From an uncultured Algibacter sp. (GTDB lineage Bacteria > Bacteroidota > Bacteroidia > Flavobacteriales > Flavobacteriaceae): DNA of 64,000 nt. The DNA is taken from positions 62,001 to 126,000 of the forward strand of contig CANMQH010000008.1 of the NCBI GenBank assembly GCA_947499935.1, written 5' to 3'. The translations under genes and the position numbers were made by a program. Below the pieces are notes generated by a model that was not told the DNA's origin, searched no databases, and saw nothing but the letters and a program-made list of their open reading frames with translations. Positions 19,734-28,703 of the stretch are shown piece after piece (within the stretch, counting starts at the first letter, position 1; each line of letters begins with the position of its first letter).

Positions 19734-19804
19734 GCGTATTAACTAACATACATTAAATCGATTAAGTTTCTCTATTTACAGGGGAGATGAATTTAGAAAA
19801 ATAG

Positions 19805-20278
19805 ATGAGTCAAAACAAATTACCAGCAGATCCATTAGCATTAATTTTAGCGATTATAGCATTAGTAATTACATTAGCAGCATGCTGTTGTTACGGTATT
19901 TTTGCAATTATACCTTTAATAATAAGTATTATAGGTTTAGTTTCTGCTAATAGAAGTTTAAGAGCTTATGCAAATAATCCCGAAGTATACTCACTTGGTA
20001 CTAGAAGTAATGTATATACCTCTAAAATTTTAAATATTATAGCTATTGTATTTAGCGGGATTATGTTTTTGTGGGGATTAGCAGTTGTTATTATTTATGG
20101 AAGTATCATCTCATTAGGTGCTTTAAATGCATTTGACGAATTTAAAAATGCTAAAAGCCATCAGCAAGATAATGATACCATATTTAATGATTCAGAAGAT
20201 TTTAATAAAACAGAAAACGATTCTATAATACTAGATTCGTTTGATTTACAAATAGAAAATATTAAAAATAGTAACTAA
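19805..20278 (+). CDS. CCC-motif membrane protein
   Basis: 157 residues with two hydrophobic helical regions (about 10-47 and 75-107). The first contains a run of three cysteines in LAACCCYGIFA, characteristic of the CCC-motif family of small Bacteroidota membrane proteins. The C-terminal 45 residues are polar and acidic. No enzymatic residues are evident. It sits between hmgA and hpd on the same strand with gaps of 155 and 84 bp, so it may be co-expressed with tyrosine catabolism without taking part in it. Confidence 0.85.
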   Translation: MSQNKLPADPLALILAIIALVITLAACCCYGIFAIIPLIISIIGLVSANRSLRAYANNPEVYSLGTRSNVYTSKILNIIAIVFSGIMFLWGLAVVIIYGSIISLGALNAFDEFKNAKSHQQDNDTIFNDSEDFNKTENDSIILDSFDLQIENIKNSN

Positions 20279-20362
20279 GTATTCAAACACTGCCAGTTTT
20301 GAATCTCTCCTAGAATACTAAACTAAGTTTATGTATTACGGAGATTAAGAAAGGCTTTTATT

Positions 20363-21523
20363 ATGAGTAAAGACATAAAATCAGTAAACTACGGTTTAGA
20401 AAAAATATTTGAAGGCGCACAAGATTTCTTACCGCTTTTAGGAACAGATTATGTAGAGTTCTATGTAGGCAATGCAAAACAATCGGCACATTTTTATAAA
20501 ACAGCATTTGGGTTTCAATCGTATGCCTATAAGGGATTGGAAACAGGTTCAAAAGATTCGGTGAGTTATGTATTAAAACAAGATAAAATTAGATTAGTAT
20601 TAACAACGCCATTACATAGTAAATCACCAATAAATAATCATATTGTAAAACATGGCGATGGTGTTAAAGTTGTAGCTTTATGGGTAGAAGATGCTAGAAA
20701 AGCATATGAAGAAACAACTAGTAGAGGTGCAAAATCTTATATGGAGCCTGTTGTAGAAAAGGATGAACATGGCGAAGTTGTTAGAGCAGGAATATATACG
20801 TATGGAGAAACGGTACACATGTTTGTGGAACGTAAAAACTATAACGGTACTTTTTTACCAGGATTCCGTGAGTGGAAATCAGATTATAATCCAGAATCTG
20901 TTGGTTTAAAGTATATAGATCATATGGTAGGTAATGTAGGTTGGGGACAAATGGATACTTGGGTAAAATGGTACGAAGATGTTATGGGATTTGAGAATTT
21001 TTTATCTTTTGATGATAAGCAAATCCATACTGAATATTCAGCGTTAATGAGTAAAGTCATGAGCAATGGTAATGGTCGTATAAAATTTCCAATTAACGAA
21101 CCTGCAAAAGGTAAAAAACGTTCGCAAATAGAAGAATATCTAGATTTTTACGAAGGTGCAGGCGTACAGCATATAGCAGTAGCAACAGATGATATTATCA
21201 GTGCAGTAAGTCAATTAAAATCTAGAGGTGTAGAGTTTCTATCAACACCACCAGAGGCATATTATAGAGCTGTACCAGAGCGTTTACAAACGCATAACCA
21301 TGAGTTAAGAGAAGATATAGAAACTTTAAAAGGCTTAGGCATCATGATTGATGCCGACGAAGAAGGTTACCTGCTTCAAATTTTCACAAAACCAGTAGAA
21401 GATAGACCGACCTTGTTTTTTGAGATTATTCAGCGTATGGGAGCTAAAGGTTTTGGAGCAGGTAATTTTAAAGCACTTTTTGAGTCTATAGAGCGAGAAC
21501 AGGCTAGTAGAGGTACGCTTTAA
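20363..21523 (+). CDS. hpd: 4-hydroxyphenylpyruvate dioxygenase
   Basis: 386-residue Fe(II) enzyme forming homogentisate from 4-hydroxyphenylpyruvate. It shows the two glyoxalase-like halves; the metal ligands are His in YIDHMVGNV, His in GVQHIAVATDD and Glu in FFEIIQRMG, and the C-terminal helix GAGNFKALFESIEREQ closes the active site as in known HPPDs. The N-terminal half begins GTDYVEFYVGNAKQSAHFY. Together with hmgA it gives two consecutive steps of tyrosine breakdown. It ends 26 bp before a palindromic terminator. Confidence 0.97.
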   Translation: MSKDIKSVNYGLEKIFEGAQDFLPLLGTDYVEFYVGNAKQSAHFYKTAFGFQSYAYKGLETGSKDSVSYVLKQDKIRLVLTTPLHSKSPINNHIVKHGDGVKVVALWVEDARKAYEETTSRGAKSYMEPVVEKDEHGEVVRAGIYTYGETVHMFVERKNYNGTFLPGFREWKSDYNPESVGLKYIDHMVGNVGWGQMDTWVKWYEDVMGFENFLSFDDKQIHTEYSALMSKVMSNGNGRIKFPINEPAKGKKRSQIEEYLDFYEGAGVQHIAVATDDIISAVSQLKSRGVEFLSTPPEAYYRAVPERLQTHNHELREDIETLKGLGIMIDADEEGYLLQIFTKPVEDRPTLFFEIIQRMGAKGFGAGNFKALFESIEREQASRGTL

Positions 21524-21549
21524 AGTAAATATTTAGTAAATTTTATTTT

Positions 21550-21582
21550 AGACTTGACAAGTTTTAAAACCTGTCAAGTCTT
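21550..21582. terminator. Bidirectional palindromic terminator, family A
   Basis: Arms AGACTTGACA and TGTCAAGTCT enclose GTTTTAAAAC, so the whole is palindromic except for one A/C mismatch. It separates the convergent hpd and T9SS-cargo genes, and a closely related palindrome separates another convergent pair at 34331-34368. Confidence 0.75.
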
Positions 21583-23580
21583 CTATATTTTTATAAATTT
21601 AATTGTTTGTTTACTGTTTTTAGAAGATACTATCAAAAAGTAAATACCAGAATGTAAATGTCTAAGATTGATAGTGTTTTTAATATTAAGGTCTTTAATA
21701 TTATAACTGTTTAATTTTATCCCTTTTATATCAAAGAGGCTTAACTTTAAATTTGTATTTTTAGTATTAGAATTAATATGTAATATGTCTTTAAGAGGGT
21801 TGGGATATATATGAAAACGGTTAGTATCAAGATCTGATACACTAAGGCTTATAGACTCAGGGATGTTAGTCATAAACCATTCCATATCACTAGCAGTACC
21901 AAATTGCCAATTAAATTTTCTTGCCGGTTGTAATCTGTATTTGGGTCTTTCAGGAGCTGTTCTTGTCCATGCTTCTATAGTATACTTAGAAGTTGCAAAC
22001 ATATTATTTATTTGAGTCGTAATCTCAGATGAGTCTAGTCCTAGTTTCTTTTGTGCCCAAAATGTTCTTGCTAATAGAGCTGCAACATCAGGAGCGTGTT
22101 GGCTATCATCCCATGGTTTCCAATAAATATCATTTCTTTCAAATTTTTTGTCTGTTTGTCCACTAAATAGATAATAAGGTTGGATTTTACCATCAATATT
22201 AGGGTGAACGTCTGTTACCTCGTAAATACAGTGTTTTGCGACATTTTCTCCAAGATTAACTAAAAATTCAAGAGCTTTCCTATCTTCAGAATGCAAATAA
22301 TATCTCCAAATAGCATCTGACAATAAAGCGCTAAGCCAAGGAGAAATAATAGGTTGTCTATAACCATTGATGTCTTCTCCAGTGCCAGGGTCGTTAGCAC
22401 CTTCGTGAGGTCCCATAGGGTGTAATAGACCTCCTTCTGGTAAATATCCATTCACAGGATTTTTTGCTCTATCAAAGGCATGGGCAGCTCTTTCGTTAAC
22501 TTGATTTTTATAAATAGCATCGCCTGTAGTTTCAAAAGCAGACAATGCACCTAGTAGCCAGTATGTAAAATGCCTTTCAGTCCAAAAGCTATAACCATCT
22601 TCAAGTTTTAAGTTTTCTCTAGTTGCAAATTCTGCAACATCAATAATTTTATCTTCGAGATCAGTGTCTCCTGTCATCATAATATCAATAAGCATTGAGC
22701 CTCCAAAACTATATTTGAGGTCATCAATAAAATTAGGATTCTCTAAAGTAAATCTTCCTCTATCATCTAGAAATTTCGAATAAAACTGCGTAGCTTTGTG
22801 GGCGGATTTTAACCATTTTAATTCACCGGTTTTAAAATATAAATTCCATAAGCATCCAGCACGGTCAAATAGCCATGGAGCTCTTTCTAAAACGTTAACT
22901 TTATATTGTTCCTGTACAGTATTAGCTACATCATTTACTGCAGAAGCTCCGAAGTTAATCATAGCGTCATGATGCCATTGGTACTCAGTGGAGACTTGAT
23001 TTACAGGAACAAATTTTGTCCTAATTACGCACTTACTCAACCAATCTGGAGGAAATGTTGCAAAAACAGGAGGTTCTTTAATTTCGATATATTTGGGATT
23101 ATTGATATCGTCCAAATATTCGTCTTCAGCATCTTGAACAGTAACCCAATTATCTTTTACGTTGCCCTGAGTACCAAGTTCCAATGTGCGATTTAATCCA
23201 TATTTTACTTTCAAATTTAGGGGATTCAAAGACGTAAAAACCACATTGAAATATAATAATGCAGAACGAACACCGCCTACATTTGTGTCATTTGATAATG
23301 AATACCATCTAAGGGTTTCTTTTGCATAAGAGGCTATCTCATTATCAAGATTATCTGTAATGATAATTTGAGAAATACTGTTTACTGTATTTCTTGGAAA
23401 AGGAACACCTATAGAAACTAATTGATTACTGCCACTAGTTATTGTTTGTCCAGGATGTAAAGTTATTGGTATTTCACCCGTATTGGGTAAATTTTCATAT
23501 AGGGCTTGGCTATTTGTATTTAAGGTGATAAGGAAAAGTAATAATAATAAGCGTTGTTTCATGATAAAGGGAGAGTTCAT
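21583..23580 (-). CDS. Secreted T9SS cargo protein, probable polysaccharide-active, function unassigned
   Basis: 665 residues with an N-terminal signal peptide (best from the internal Met at 23562: MKQRLLLLLFLITLNTNS) and a C-terminal type A T9SS sorting domain (FHIYPNPLKDILHIN to the end). After a beta-rich N-terminal part (LVSIGVPFPRNTVNS), the middle is helical with repeated aromatic and Trp-containing helices (WLLGALSAFETTGD, SPWLSALLSDAIWRYY) like an (alpha/alpha) barrel of glycoside hydrolases and polysaccharide lyases. The N-terminal block recalls exo-rhamnogalacturonan lyase-type proteins, but I cannot confirm a family. Export through the outer membrane by T9SS is well supported. Confidence 0.75.
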   Translation of the reverse strand: MNSPFIMKQRLLLLLFLITLNTNSQALYENLPNTGEIPITLHPGQTITSGSNQLVSIGVPFPRNTVNSISQIIITDNLDNEIASYAKETLRWYSLSNDTNVGGVRSALLYFNVVFTSLNPLNLKVKYGLNRTLELGTQGNVKDNWVTVQDAEDEYLDDINNPKYIEIKEPPVFATFPPDWLSKCVIRTKFVPVNQVSTEYQWHHDAMINFGASAVNDVANTVQEQYKVNVLERAPWLFDRAGCLWNLYFKTGELKWLKSAHKATQFYSKFLDDRGRFTLENPNFIDDLKYSFGGSMLIDIMMTGDTDLEDKIIDVAEFATRENLKLEDGYSFWTERHFTYWLLGALSAFETTGDAIYKNQVNERAAHAFDRAKNPVNGYLPEGGLLHPMGPHEGANDPGTGEDINGYRQPIISPWLSALLSDAIWRYYLHSEDRKALEFLVNLGENVAKHCIYEVTDVHPNIDGKIQPYYLFSGQTDKKFERNDIYWKPWDDSQHAPDVAALLARTFWAQKKLGLDSSEITTQINNMFATSKYTIEAWTRTAPERPKYRLQPARKFNWQFGTASDMEWFMTNIPESISLSVSDLDTNRFHIYPNPLKDILHINSNTKNTNLKLSLFDIKGIKLNSYNIKDLNIKNTINLRHLHSGIYFLIVSSKNSKQTIKFIKI

Positions 23581-23721
23581 GATTAATAATTAGTTTGAAT
23601 CATATTATTATACGACATGAGCCTTTAAATTTAGTGTTATTAATACATTGTTTAACATTTATTTAACATAATAGTTTGGTTTTTAAAGACCTTATTTTCA
23701 GTAAATAAGATGGGTGTTAAA

Positions 23722-23767
23722 TGAATTATCAGTAAAAAACAAGGATTTGTTTTTTACTGATAATTCA
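23722..23767. repeat. Perfect 21-bp inverted repeat between divergent genes
   Basis: Arms TGAATTATCAGTAAAAAAC plus AA and their exact complement flank the four-base loop GGAT. It lies in the 333-bp gap (23581-23913) upstream of both the T9SS-cargo gene and the DUF3108 gene, not after either. It could be an operator, a terminator of an unseen short transcript, or a remnant of a miniature element. The remainder of the gap holds one -7 box and nothing else I can support. Confidence 0.8.
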
Positions 23768-23827
23768 AATTTTAAAAAACTAACACAACTATAACACATG
23801 AAACAACAGAGAATACAATTAAATTTT

Positions 23828-23835
23828 TATTTTTG
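23828..23835 (+). promoter_or_regulatory. Candidate -7 box (TATTTTTG) upstream of DUF3108 gene
   Basis: TATTTTTG matches TAnnTTTG and lies 78 bp before the chosen ATG at 23914. A start site near 23841 would leave an approximately 73-base leader. It would drive the run DUF3108, tryptophan dioxygenase, M23 and pgi. Confidence 0.35.
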
Positions 23836-23913
23836 GAACAGTAATTGTAATTCTTGTCTTATAACAATAAATGTTATATAGATTTAGTTACATTATTAAC
23901 GACCCAGAACAAG

Positions 23914-24696
23914 ATGAAAAAAATACTACTCATACTAGCAATTATAATATCAGCGCAAACGTCTTTTGCTCAAAAAGAAGCAGCGTTTGGAGATGGCGAA
24001 TGGTTTAAATTTAAAATGAGCTATAGTAATTGGCTTAAGGCCGGTAATGCTACGCTTACCGTTAAGGACACAAAATTAAATGGTAAAGACGTATACCACG
24101 TTTTAGGTAAGGGCTGGACAACAGGTATGATAAAATGGTTTTTTAAAGTAAAAGATAGGTATGAAAGTTATTTTGATAAAACGACAATTATGCCTTATAA
24201 ATTTATTAGAAATATAGATGAAGGTGGGCATACAAAAAACTTAGAGATTGATTTTGACCAAAAAAACAATAAAGCATTTGTAAACGACAAAAAACATAAA
24301 ACAAAGAAAACTATAGAAACCAAACCTAATATCCAAGATATGGTATCTACATTCTATTATTTGCGTAATAATTTAGATACCGATAATTTAAAAGTTGGTG
24401 ATGAGGTGAAAATAGATATGTTTTTTGATGAAGAAAATTATGGTTTTAAACTAAAATATTTAGGAGAAGAAACTATAAGCACAGATTTTGGAGATATAGA
24501 TGCATTAAAATTTAGACCATATGTTATGGCTGGACGTGTTTTTAAAGAAGAAGAAAGTTTAACTCTATGGGTCTCAAAAGACAAAAATAAATTACCTTTA
24601 CGCATTAAAGCAGATTTAGCTGTTGGTTCGCTACGTGCAGACTTAGAAGCTTTTAAAGGGTTAAAACATCCTTTTAAAATAGTTGTTAAAAATTAA
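23914..24696 (+). CDS. DUF3108 secreted protein
   Basis: 260 residues from the ATG at 23914, which begins a clean signal peptide (KKILLILAIIISAQTSFAQ); the frame stays open upstream to 23854 but that extension lacks signal features. The mature part is beta-rich and follows the DUF3108 pattern: FKMSYSNWLKAGNATL near the start, YESYFDKTTIMPYKF, then TFYYLRNN and a C-terminal PLRIKADLAVGSLRADL. It is probably periplasmic or on the outer membrane inner face. It is the first gene of a tight run with tryptophan dioxygenase 5 bp after it. Confidence 0.88.
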   Translation: MKKILLILAIIISAQTSFAQKEAAFGDGEWFKFKMSYSNWLKAGNATLTVKDTKLNGKDVYHVLGKGWTTGMIKWFFKVKDRYESYFDKTTIMPYKFIRNIDEGGHTKNLEIDFDQKNNKAFVNDKKHKTKKTIETKPNIQDMVSTFYYLRNNLDTDNLKVGDEVKIDMFFDEENYGFKLKYLGEETISTDFGDIDALKFRPYVMAGRVFKEEESLTLWVSKDKNKLPLRIKADLAVGSLRADLEAFKGLKHPFKIVVKN

Positions 24697-24701
24697 GAAA
24701 T

Positions 24702-25619
24702 TTGAATTCCGACATAACTAAAAAACTCAAAGAAAAATACGAAGGCATAGACCAAGATGTTAATGTGCATTTAGAAGGTTTATTACACAGTAAACCCATT
24801 AATTATTGGGATTATATCCAAACAGATGCCTTGTTAAATCTTCAAATACAGCGTACTGTTTTTCCAGATGAGATGGTATTTATTATGTATCATCAAATCA
24901 ATGAATTGTTGTTTAAAATGATACTTGGTGAAATAGAACAAGTAGCAAAAAATAATGATATTGATGCTGCTTTTTTTACATCTAAATTAATGCGTATTAG
25001 CCGTTATTTTGATATGCTTACATCTTCATTTACAATCATGAAAGATGGTATGGATGTCGATCAATATAATAAATTTAGAAAAACTTTAACACCAGCTAGC
25101 GGATTTCAAAGTGCGCAGTATAGAAAGATTGAGTTTGCCTCAACAGAGCTTATAAATCTTATAGATAAAAGGTTTAGAGATACTATTGATAGAGATTCGT
25201 CTTACGAGCATGCATTCGAACATTTATATTGGCAAGCTGCAGGAAAGGATTATAAAACAGGTAAAAAAACGCACACGTTATCAGCTTTTGAAGCACGTTA
25301 TAAAGATGAGTTTATTAGATTTACAAAATTTTATCAAAATAATAATTTGTGGTCAAAATTTAAGTCATTACCAGAGCAAGCTCAAGCTAATAAAGATTTA
25401 ATGAATGCTATGCGCCATTATGATTATACGGTAAATGTAAAATGGGTTATGGCACATTATAATACGGCTAATCATTATCTTAATATTGGTGGAAAAACAG
25501 CCGAAGCCACAGGAGGAAGCGAATGGGTGAAATATATGCATCCAAAGTATCAAAAACGAATATTTTTTCCACATTTATGGACAGAAAAAGAAATACAAGA
25601 TTGGGGAATAGGTATTTAG
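24702..25619 (+). CDS. kynA: Tryptophan 2,3-dioxygenase
   Basis: 305-residue haem enzyme opening the tryptophan indole ring to N-formylkynurenine. Substrate-pocket segments are visible: DEMVFIMYHQINELLFKM corresponds to the DEMLFIxxHQxxELW region of the family, SGFQSAQYRKIEF follows, and the haem-proximal His is in VMAHYNTANHYL. It starts at TTG 24702, five bases after the DUF3108 stop, with no ATG nearby that keeps the conserved N-terminus. kynB, kynU and other kynurenine genes are not in the window. The M23 gene begins inside its 3' end. Confidence 0.93.
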   Translation: MNSDITKKLKEKYEGIDQDVNVHLEGLLHSKPINYWDYIQTDALLNLQIQRTVFPDEMVFIMYHQINELLFKMILGEIEQVAKNNDIDAAFFTSKLMRISRYFDMLTSSFTIMKDGMDVDQYNKFRKTLTPASGFQSAQYRKIEFASTELINLIDKRFRDTIDRDSSYEHAFEHLYWQAAGKDYKTGKKTHTLSAFEARYKDEFIRFTKFYQNNNLWSKFKSLPEQAQANKDLMNAMRHYDYTVNVKWVMAHYNTANHYLNIGGKTAEATGGSEWVKYMHPKYQKRIFFPHLWTEKEIQDWGIGI

Positions 25620-26920
25620 TTTTTCTAATATTTTTGACATCTTTCTTTTGCTGTAAGGAAGTTCCAGAGCCAGTAATTCAACAAGAATTAGACGTAATTG
25701 AGGAACCAGAACCTATTTTAGAATTTGGCTATAAATTAGAAGATTTCATTGTTAAAAGAGATACCATACGAAGCGGTGATAGTTTTGGAGAAATATTAGA
25801 TCGTAATCACGTAGGCTACCCTAAAATTTTTAATGTAGCTGAAAAAGCTAAAGATACGTTTGATATAAGGCGCTTGCAAGTGGGTAAACCTTACACCTTA
25901 TTATGTTCTAAAGACTCCCTAGAAGTTGCAAAATGTTTTATCTACCAACCAAATTTAGAAGAGTACGTTGTTATAGATTTTCAAGATTCTATTCGCGCCT
26001 ATACCAGTAGAAAACCTATTACTTATATAGAAAAAACAGCTACAGGTGTTATTAATAACAATATATCCGAAACTTTAGATAAGCAAGGTTTAAGCTCAAA
26101 ATTGGCTTATAAAATGGCCGATGAGATTTATGCTTGGACTATAGATTTTAGGCGCTTACAAAAAGGAGATCGATTTAAAGTGATATATGAAGATAAATAC
26201 ATAGATGATACAATATACGCAGGTGTTCACAAAATAAAAGCAGCTTTTTTTGAGCATAATACAGAGCCTTTTTATGCTTTTGAGTTTACTACAGATTCAT
26301 TAAAAAATATTGTTGATTATTTTAATGAAGATGCTAAAAATCTAAGACGTGCTTTTTTAAAAGCACCATTAAAATTTAGCAGAATATCTTCAAGATATAA
26401 TTTAAAGAGACGTATAGCAGTCTACGGTTTTAAAGTACGTCCGCACAAAGGTACAGACTTTGCAGCGCCAATTGGTACACCAATAATGGCAACGGCCAAT
26501 GGTACCGTTATAAAATCTGAAAGAAGAGGTGGTAATGGTAACTATGTTAAAATACGGCATAATGCTACATACGAAACACAGTACCTCCACATGAAAAAAC
26601 GTAAATCTAAAGTAGGTGATTTTGTTAAACAAGGCGATGTTATTGGCTGGGTAGGTATGACAGGAAATACAGGTGGTCCTCATGTATGTTACCGATTCTG
26701 GAAAAATGGTAAACAAGTAGATCCTTTTAAACAAAAATTACCCGAAGCTAAACAAATTTCAGATTCACTAAAATTAGAGTATTTAAATTTTATTCAACCC
26801 ATAAAAAATCAGCTTGATGATATTCCGTTTTTAGAAACCGATATTTTGAATGATACGCTTGAAGAAAATTTAAACGAAACGACACAAGAAAATAATAATA
26901 TAATTTCAACCAATAAATAA
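25577..26920 (+). CDS. M23-family peptidase lipoprotein (LytM-like) with altered HxH motif
   Basis: Cell-wall peptidase-like protein of 447 residues. A hydrophobic lipoprotein-type signal (YLVFLIFLTSFFCC) is followed by a long linker and, at the C-terminus, a LytM domain: HKGTDFAAPIG (HxxxD zinc pair), YLHMKKR, and GGPHVCYRFWKNG. Canonical LytM enzymes have HLH here, so the last zinc-ligand His is Cys in this protein. The ATG at 25577 overlaps the dioxygenase gene by 43 bp; a TTG at 25601 would cut this to 19 bp and still leave the signal. It cross-links or trims peptidoglycan if active; activity is uncertain. Confidence 0.9.
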   Translation: MDRKRNTRLGNRYLVFLIFLTSFFCCKEVPEPVIQQELDVIEEPEPILEFGYKLEDFIVKRDTIRSGDSFGEILDRNHVGYPKIFNVAEKAKDTFDIRRLQVGKPYTLLCSKDSLEVAKCFIYQPNLEEYVVIDFQDSIRAYTSRKPITYIEKTATGVINNNISETLDKQGLSSKLAYKMADEIYAWTIDFRRLQKGDRFKVIYEDKYIDDTIYAGVHKIKAAFFEHNTEPFYAFEFTTDSLKNIVDYFNEDAKNLRRAFLKAPLKFSRISSRYNLKRRIAVYGFKVRPHKGTDFAAPIGTPIMATANGTVIKSERRGGNGNYVKIRHNATYETQYLHMKKRKSKVGDFVKQGDVIGWVGMTGNTGGPHVCYRFWKNGKQVDPFKQKLPEAKQISDSLKLEYLNFIQPIKNQLDDIPFLETDILNDTLEENLNETTQENNNIISTNK

Positions 26921-26923
26921 TTT

Positions 26924-28543
26924 ATGGCATTACCAAACATAAATCCCACGACTACCAAAGCATGGCAAAATTTAAAAGAACATTTTGAGGATGTAAAAGA
27001 CGTCCATATGAAAGATTTGTTTGCTCAAGATAAAGAGCGTGCGGATAAAATGACCATCAAATGGGATGATTTTTATGTAGATTTTTCAAAAAATAGAATT
27101 ACAGAAGTTACTTTAAAGTATTTGTTGGAATTAGCTGATGATGTTAAACTAAAGGATGCTATAAAGAGTCAGTTTTCTGGAGATATTATAAATAAAACCG
27201 AAGGAAGAGCTGTTTTGCACACAGCACTCCGTGCACCGAAAAATGCAAATTTTAAGGTTAACGGTGTCGATGTGATGCCCGATATCCATAAGGTAAAGCA
27301 AAGTATTGAAGCTTTTACTAATGAGGTTGTAAACGGCCATAAAAAAGGACATACAGGAAAAGCATTTACAGATGTAGTAAATATAGGTATAGGTGGCTCA
27401 GACTTAGGGCCAGCTATGGTTGTAGATTCATTACAATATTACAAAAATCATTTAAACACGCACTTTGTTAGTAATGTTGATGGAGATCATGTTAATGAGG
27501 TCATTAAAAAGTTGAATCCAGAGACTACGCTTTTTGTAATAGTTTCTAAAACGTTTACAACGCAAGAGACACTATCAAACGCCAATACCCTTAAAAAGTG
27601 GTTTTTAAAATCGGCTAACGAAAAAGCTATAGCAAGCCATTTTGTTGCGGTGTCTACAAATATTGAAAAGGTAAAAGGTTTTGGCATAGATGAGAATAAT
27701 ATTTTTCCGATGTGGGATTGGGTCGGTGGACGTTTTTCTTTATGGAGTGCCGTAGGTTTAACTATTAGCCTAGCTGTTGGGTATAATAATTTTGATAACC
27801 TATTAAAAGGGGCTCATAAAATGGATGAGCATTTTAAAAACGAAGACTTTTCAAGTAATATTCCTGTCGTTTTAGCATTAATAAGCGTTTGGTATAATAA
27901 TTTCTTTAAAGCCGAAAGTGAAGCTGTAATTCCATATTCTCAATATCTAAATCAATTTGCTACGTATTTGCAACAAGGTATTATGGAAAGTAATGGTAAA
28001 GGTGTAGATAGAAATGGTAAATCAATAGATTATCAAACAGGGACTATTATTTGGGGTGAGCCAGGAACCAATTCGCAACATGCTTTTTTTCAATTAATAC
28101 ATCAAGGCACTAAATTAATACCAGCCGATTTTATTGGTTTCACAAAACCGTTGCATGGTAATCAAGACCATCAAAATAAATTAATGTCTAACTTTTTAGC
28201 ACAAACAGAGGCGCTTTTAAATGGAAAAACAGAAGCTGAAGTTATTGCAGAAGGTGCTAATTCAGAGATTGTTTCATTTAAAGTATTTCCAGGTAATAAA
28301 CCAACCAATACTATTTTTGTAAATAAACTGTCTCCAGAAAGTTTAGGGAAACTTATAGCCATGTATGAGCATAAAATATTTGTTCAAGGCATCATCTGGA
28401 ATATTTTTAGTTACGATCAATTTGGTGTAGAATTAGGTAAACAATTAGCCTCAAAAATTTTACAAGAATTTAACAGTAGTAGTAATACTGAGCACGATTC
28501 TTCCACTAATAATTTATTGAATTATTATAAAGGAATGATGTAA
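26924..28543 (+). CDS. pgi: Glucose-6-phosphate isomerase
   Basis: 539-residue glycolytic isomerase interconverting glucose 6-phosphate and fructose 6-phosphate. Landmarks are [13 protein letters not shown] (phosphate binding), [30 protein letters not shown] (signature 1), the catalytic Glu region [16 protein letters not shown], and [13 protein letters not shown] (signature 2). The gene starts 3 bp after the M23 stop and is the last of the run, ending at the hairpin at 28574-28609. Confidence 0.98.
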   Translation: MALPNINPTTTKAWQNLKEHFEDVKDVHMKDLFAQDKERADKMTIKWDDFYVDFSKNRITEVTLKYLLELADDVKLKDAIKSQFSGDIINKTEGRAVLHTALRAPKNANFKVNGVDVMPDIHKVKQSIEAFTNEVVNGHKKGHTGKAFTDVVNIGIGGSDLGPAMVVDSLQYYKNHLNTHFVSNVDGDHVNEVIKKLNPETTLFVIVSKTFTTQETLSNANTLKKWFLKSANEKAIASHFVAVSTNIEKVKGFGIDENNIFPMWDWVGGRFSLWSAVGLTISLAVGYNNFDNLLKGAHKMDEHFKNEDFSSNIPVVLALISVWYNNFFKAESEAVIPYSQYLNQFATYLQQGIMESNGKGVDRNGKSIDYQTGTIIWGEPGTNSQHAFFQLIHQGTKLIPADFIGFTKPLHGNQDHQNKLMSNFLAQTEALLNGKTEAEVIAEGANSEIVSFKVFPGNKPTNTIFVNKLSPESLGKLIAMYEHKIFVQGIIWNIFSYDQFGVELGKQLASKILQEFNSSSNTEHDSSTNNLLNYYKGMM

Positions 28544-28573
28544 AACACAATATTTTTAGCGTAAAAAACCTAA

Positions 28574-28609
28574 AAAAAGTGTTAATATATTATTATGTTA
28601 ACACTTTTT
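28574..28609 (+). terminator. Terminator after pgi
   Basis: A perfect 12-bp stem AAAAAGTGTTAA/TTAACACTTTTT with a 12-base loop, 30 bp after the pgi stop, with T-rich sequence following. Confidence 0.75.
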
Positions 28610-28668
28610 GTTTGTCATTTTTATTGAATTGCTTAACATTTTCGTAATATTAGATACTTAATTATGAG

Positions 28669-28676
28669 TATTTTTG
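28669..28676 (+). promoter_or_regulatory. Candidate -7 box for the first TonB receptor operon
   Basis: TATTTTTG fits TAnnTTTG and ends 27 bases before the receptor ATG at 28704. TTTTCG about 25 bases upstream is a weak -33 candidate. Confidence 0.45.
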
Positions 28677-28703
28677 TGTTGACTAATTTCAAATTAATTA
28701 ATT

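Noticed and set aside
26402..26734. 110-codon minus-strand ORF
   Set aside because: Opposite the LytM domain of the M23 gene; Cys/Thr-rich nonsense composition.
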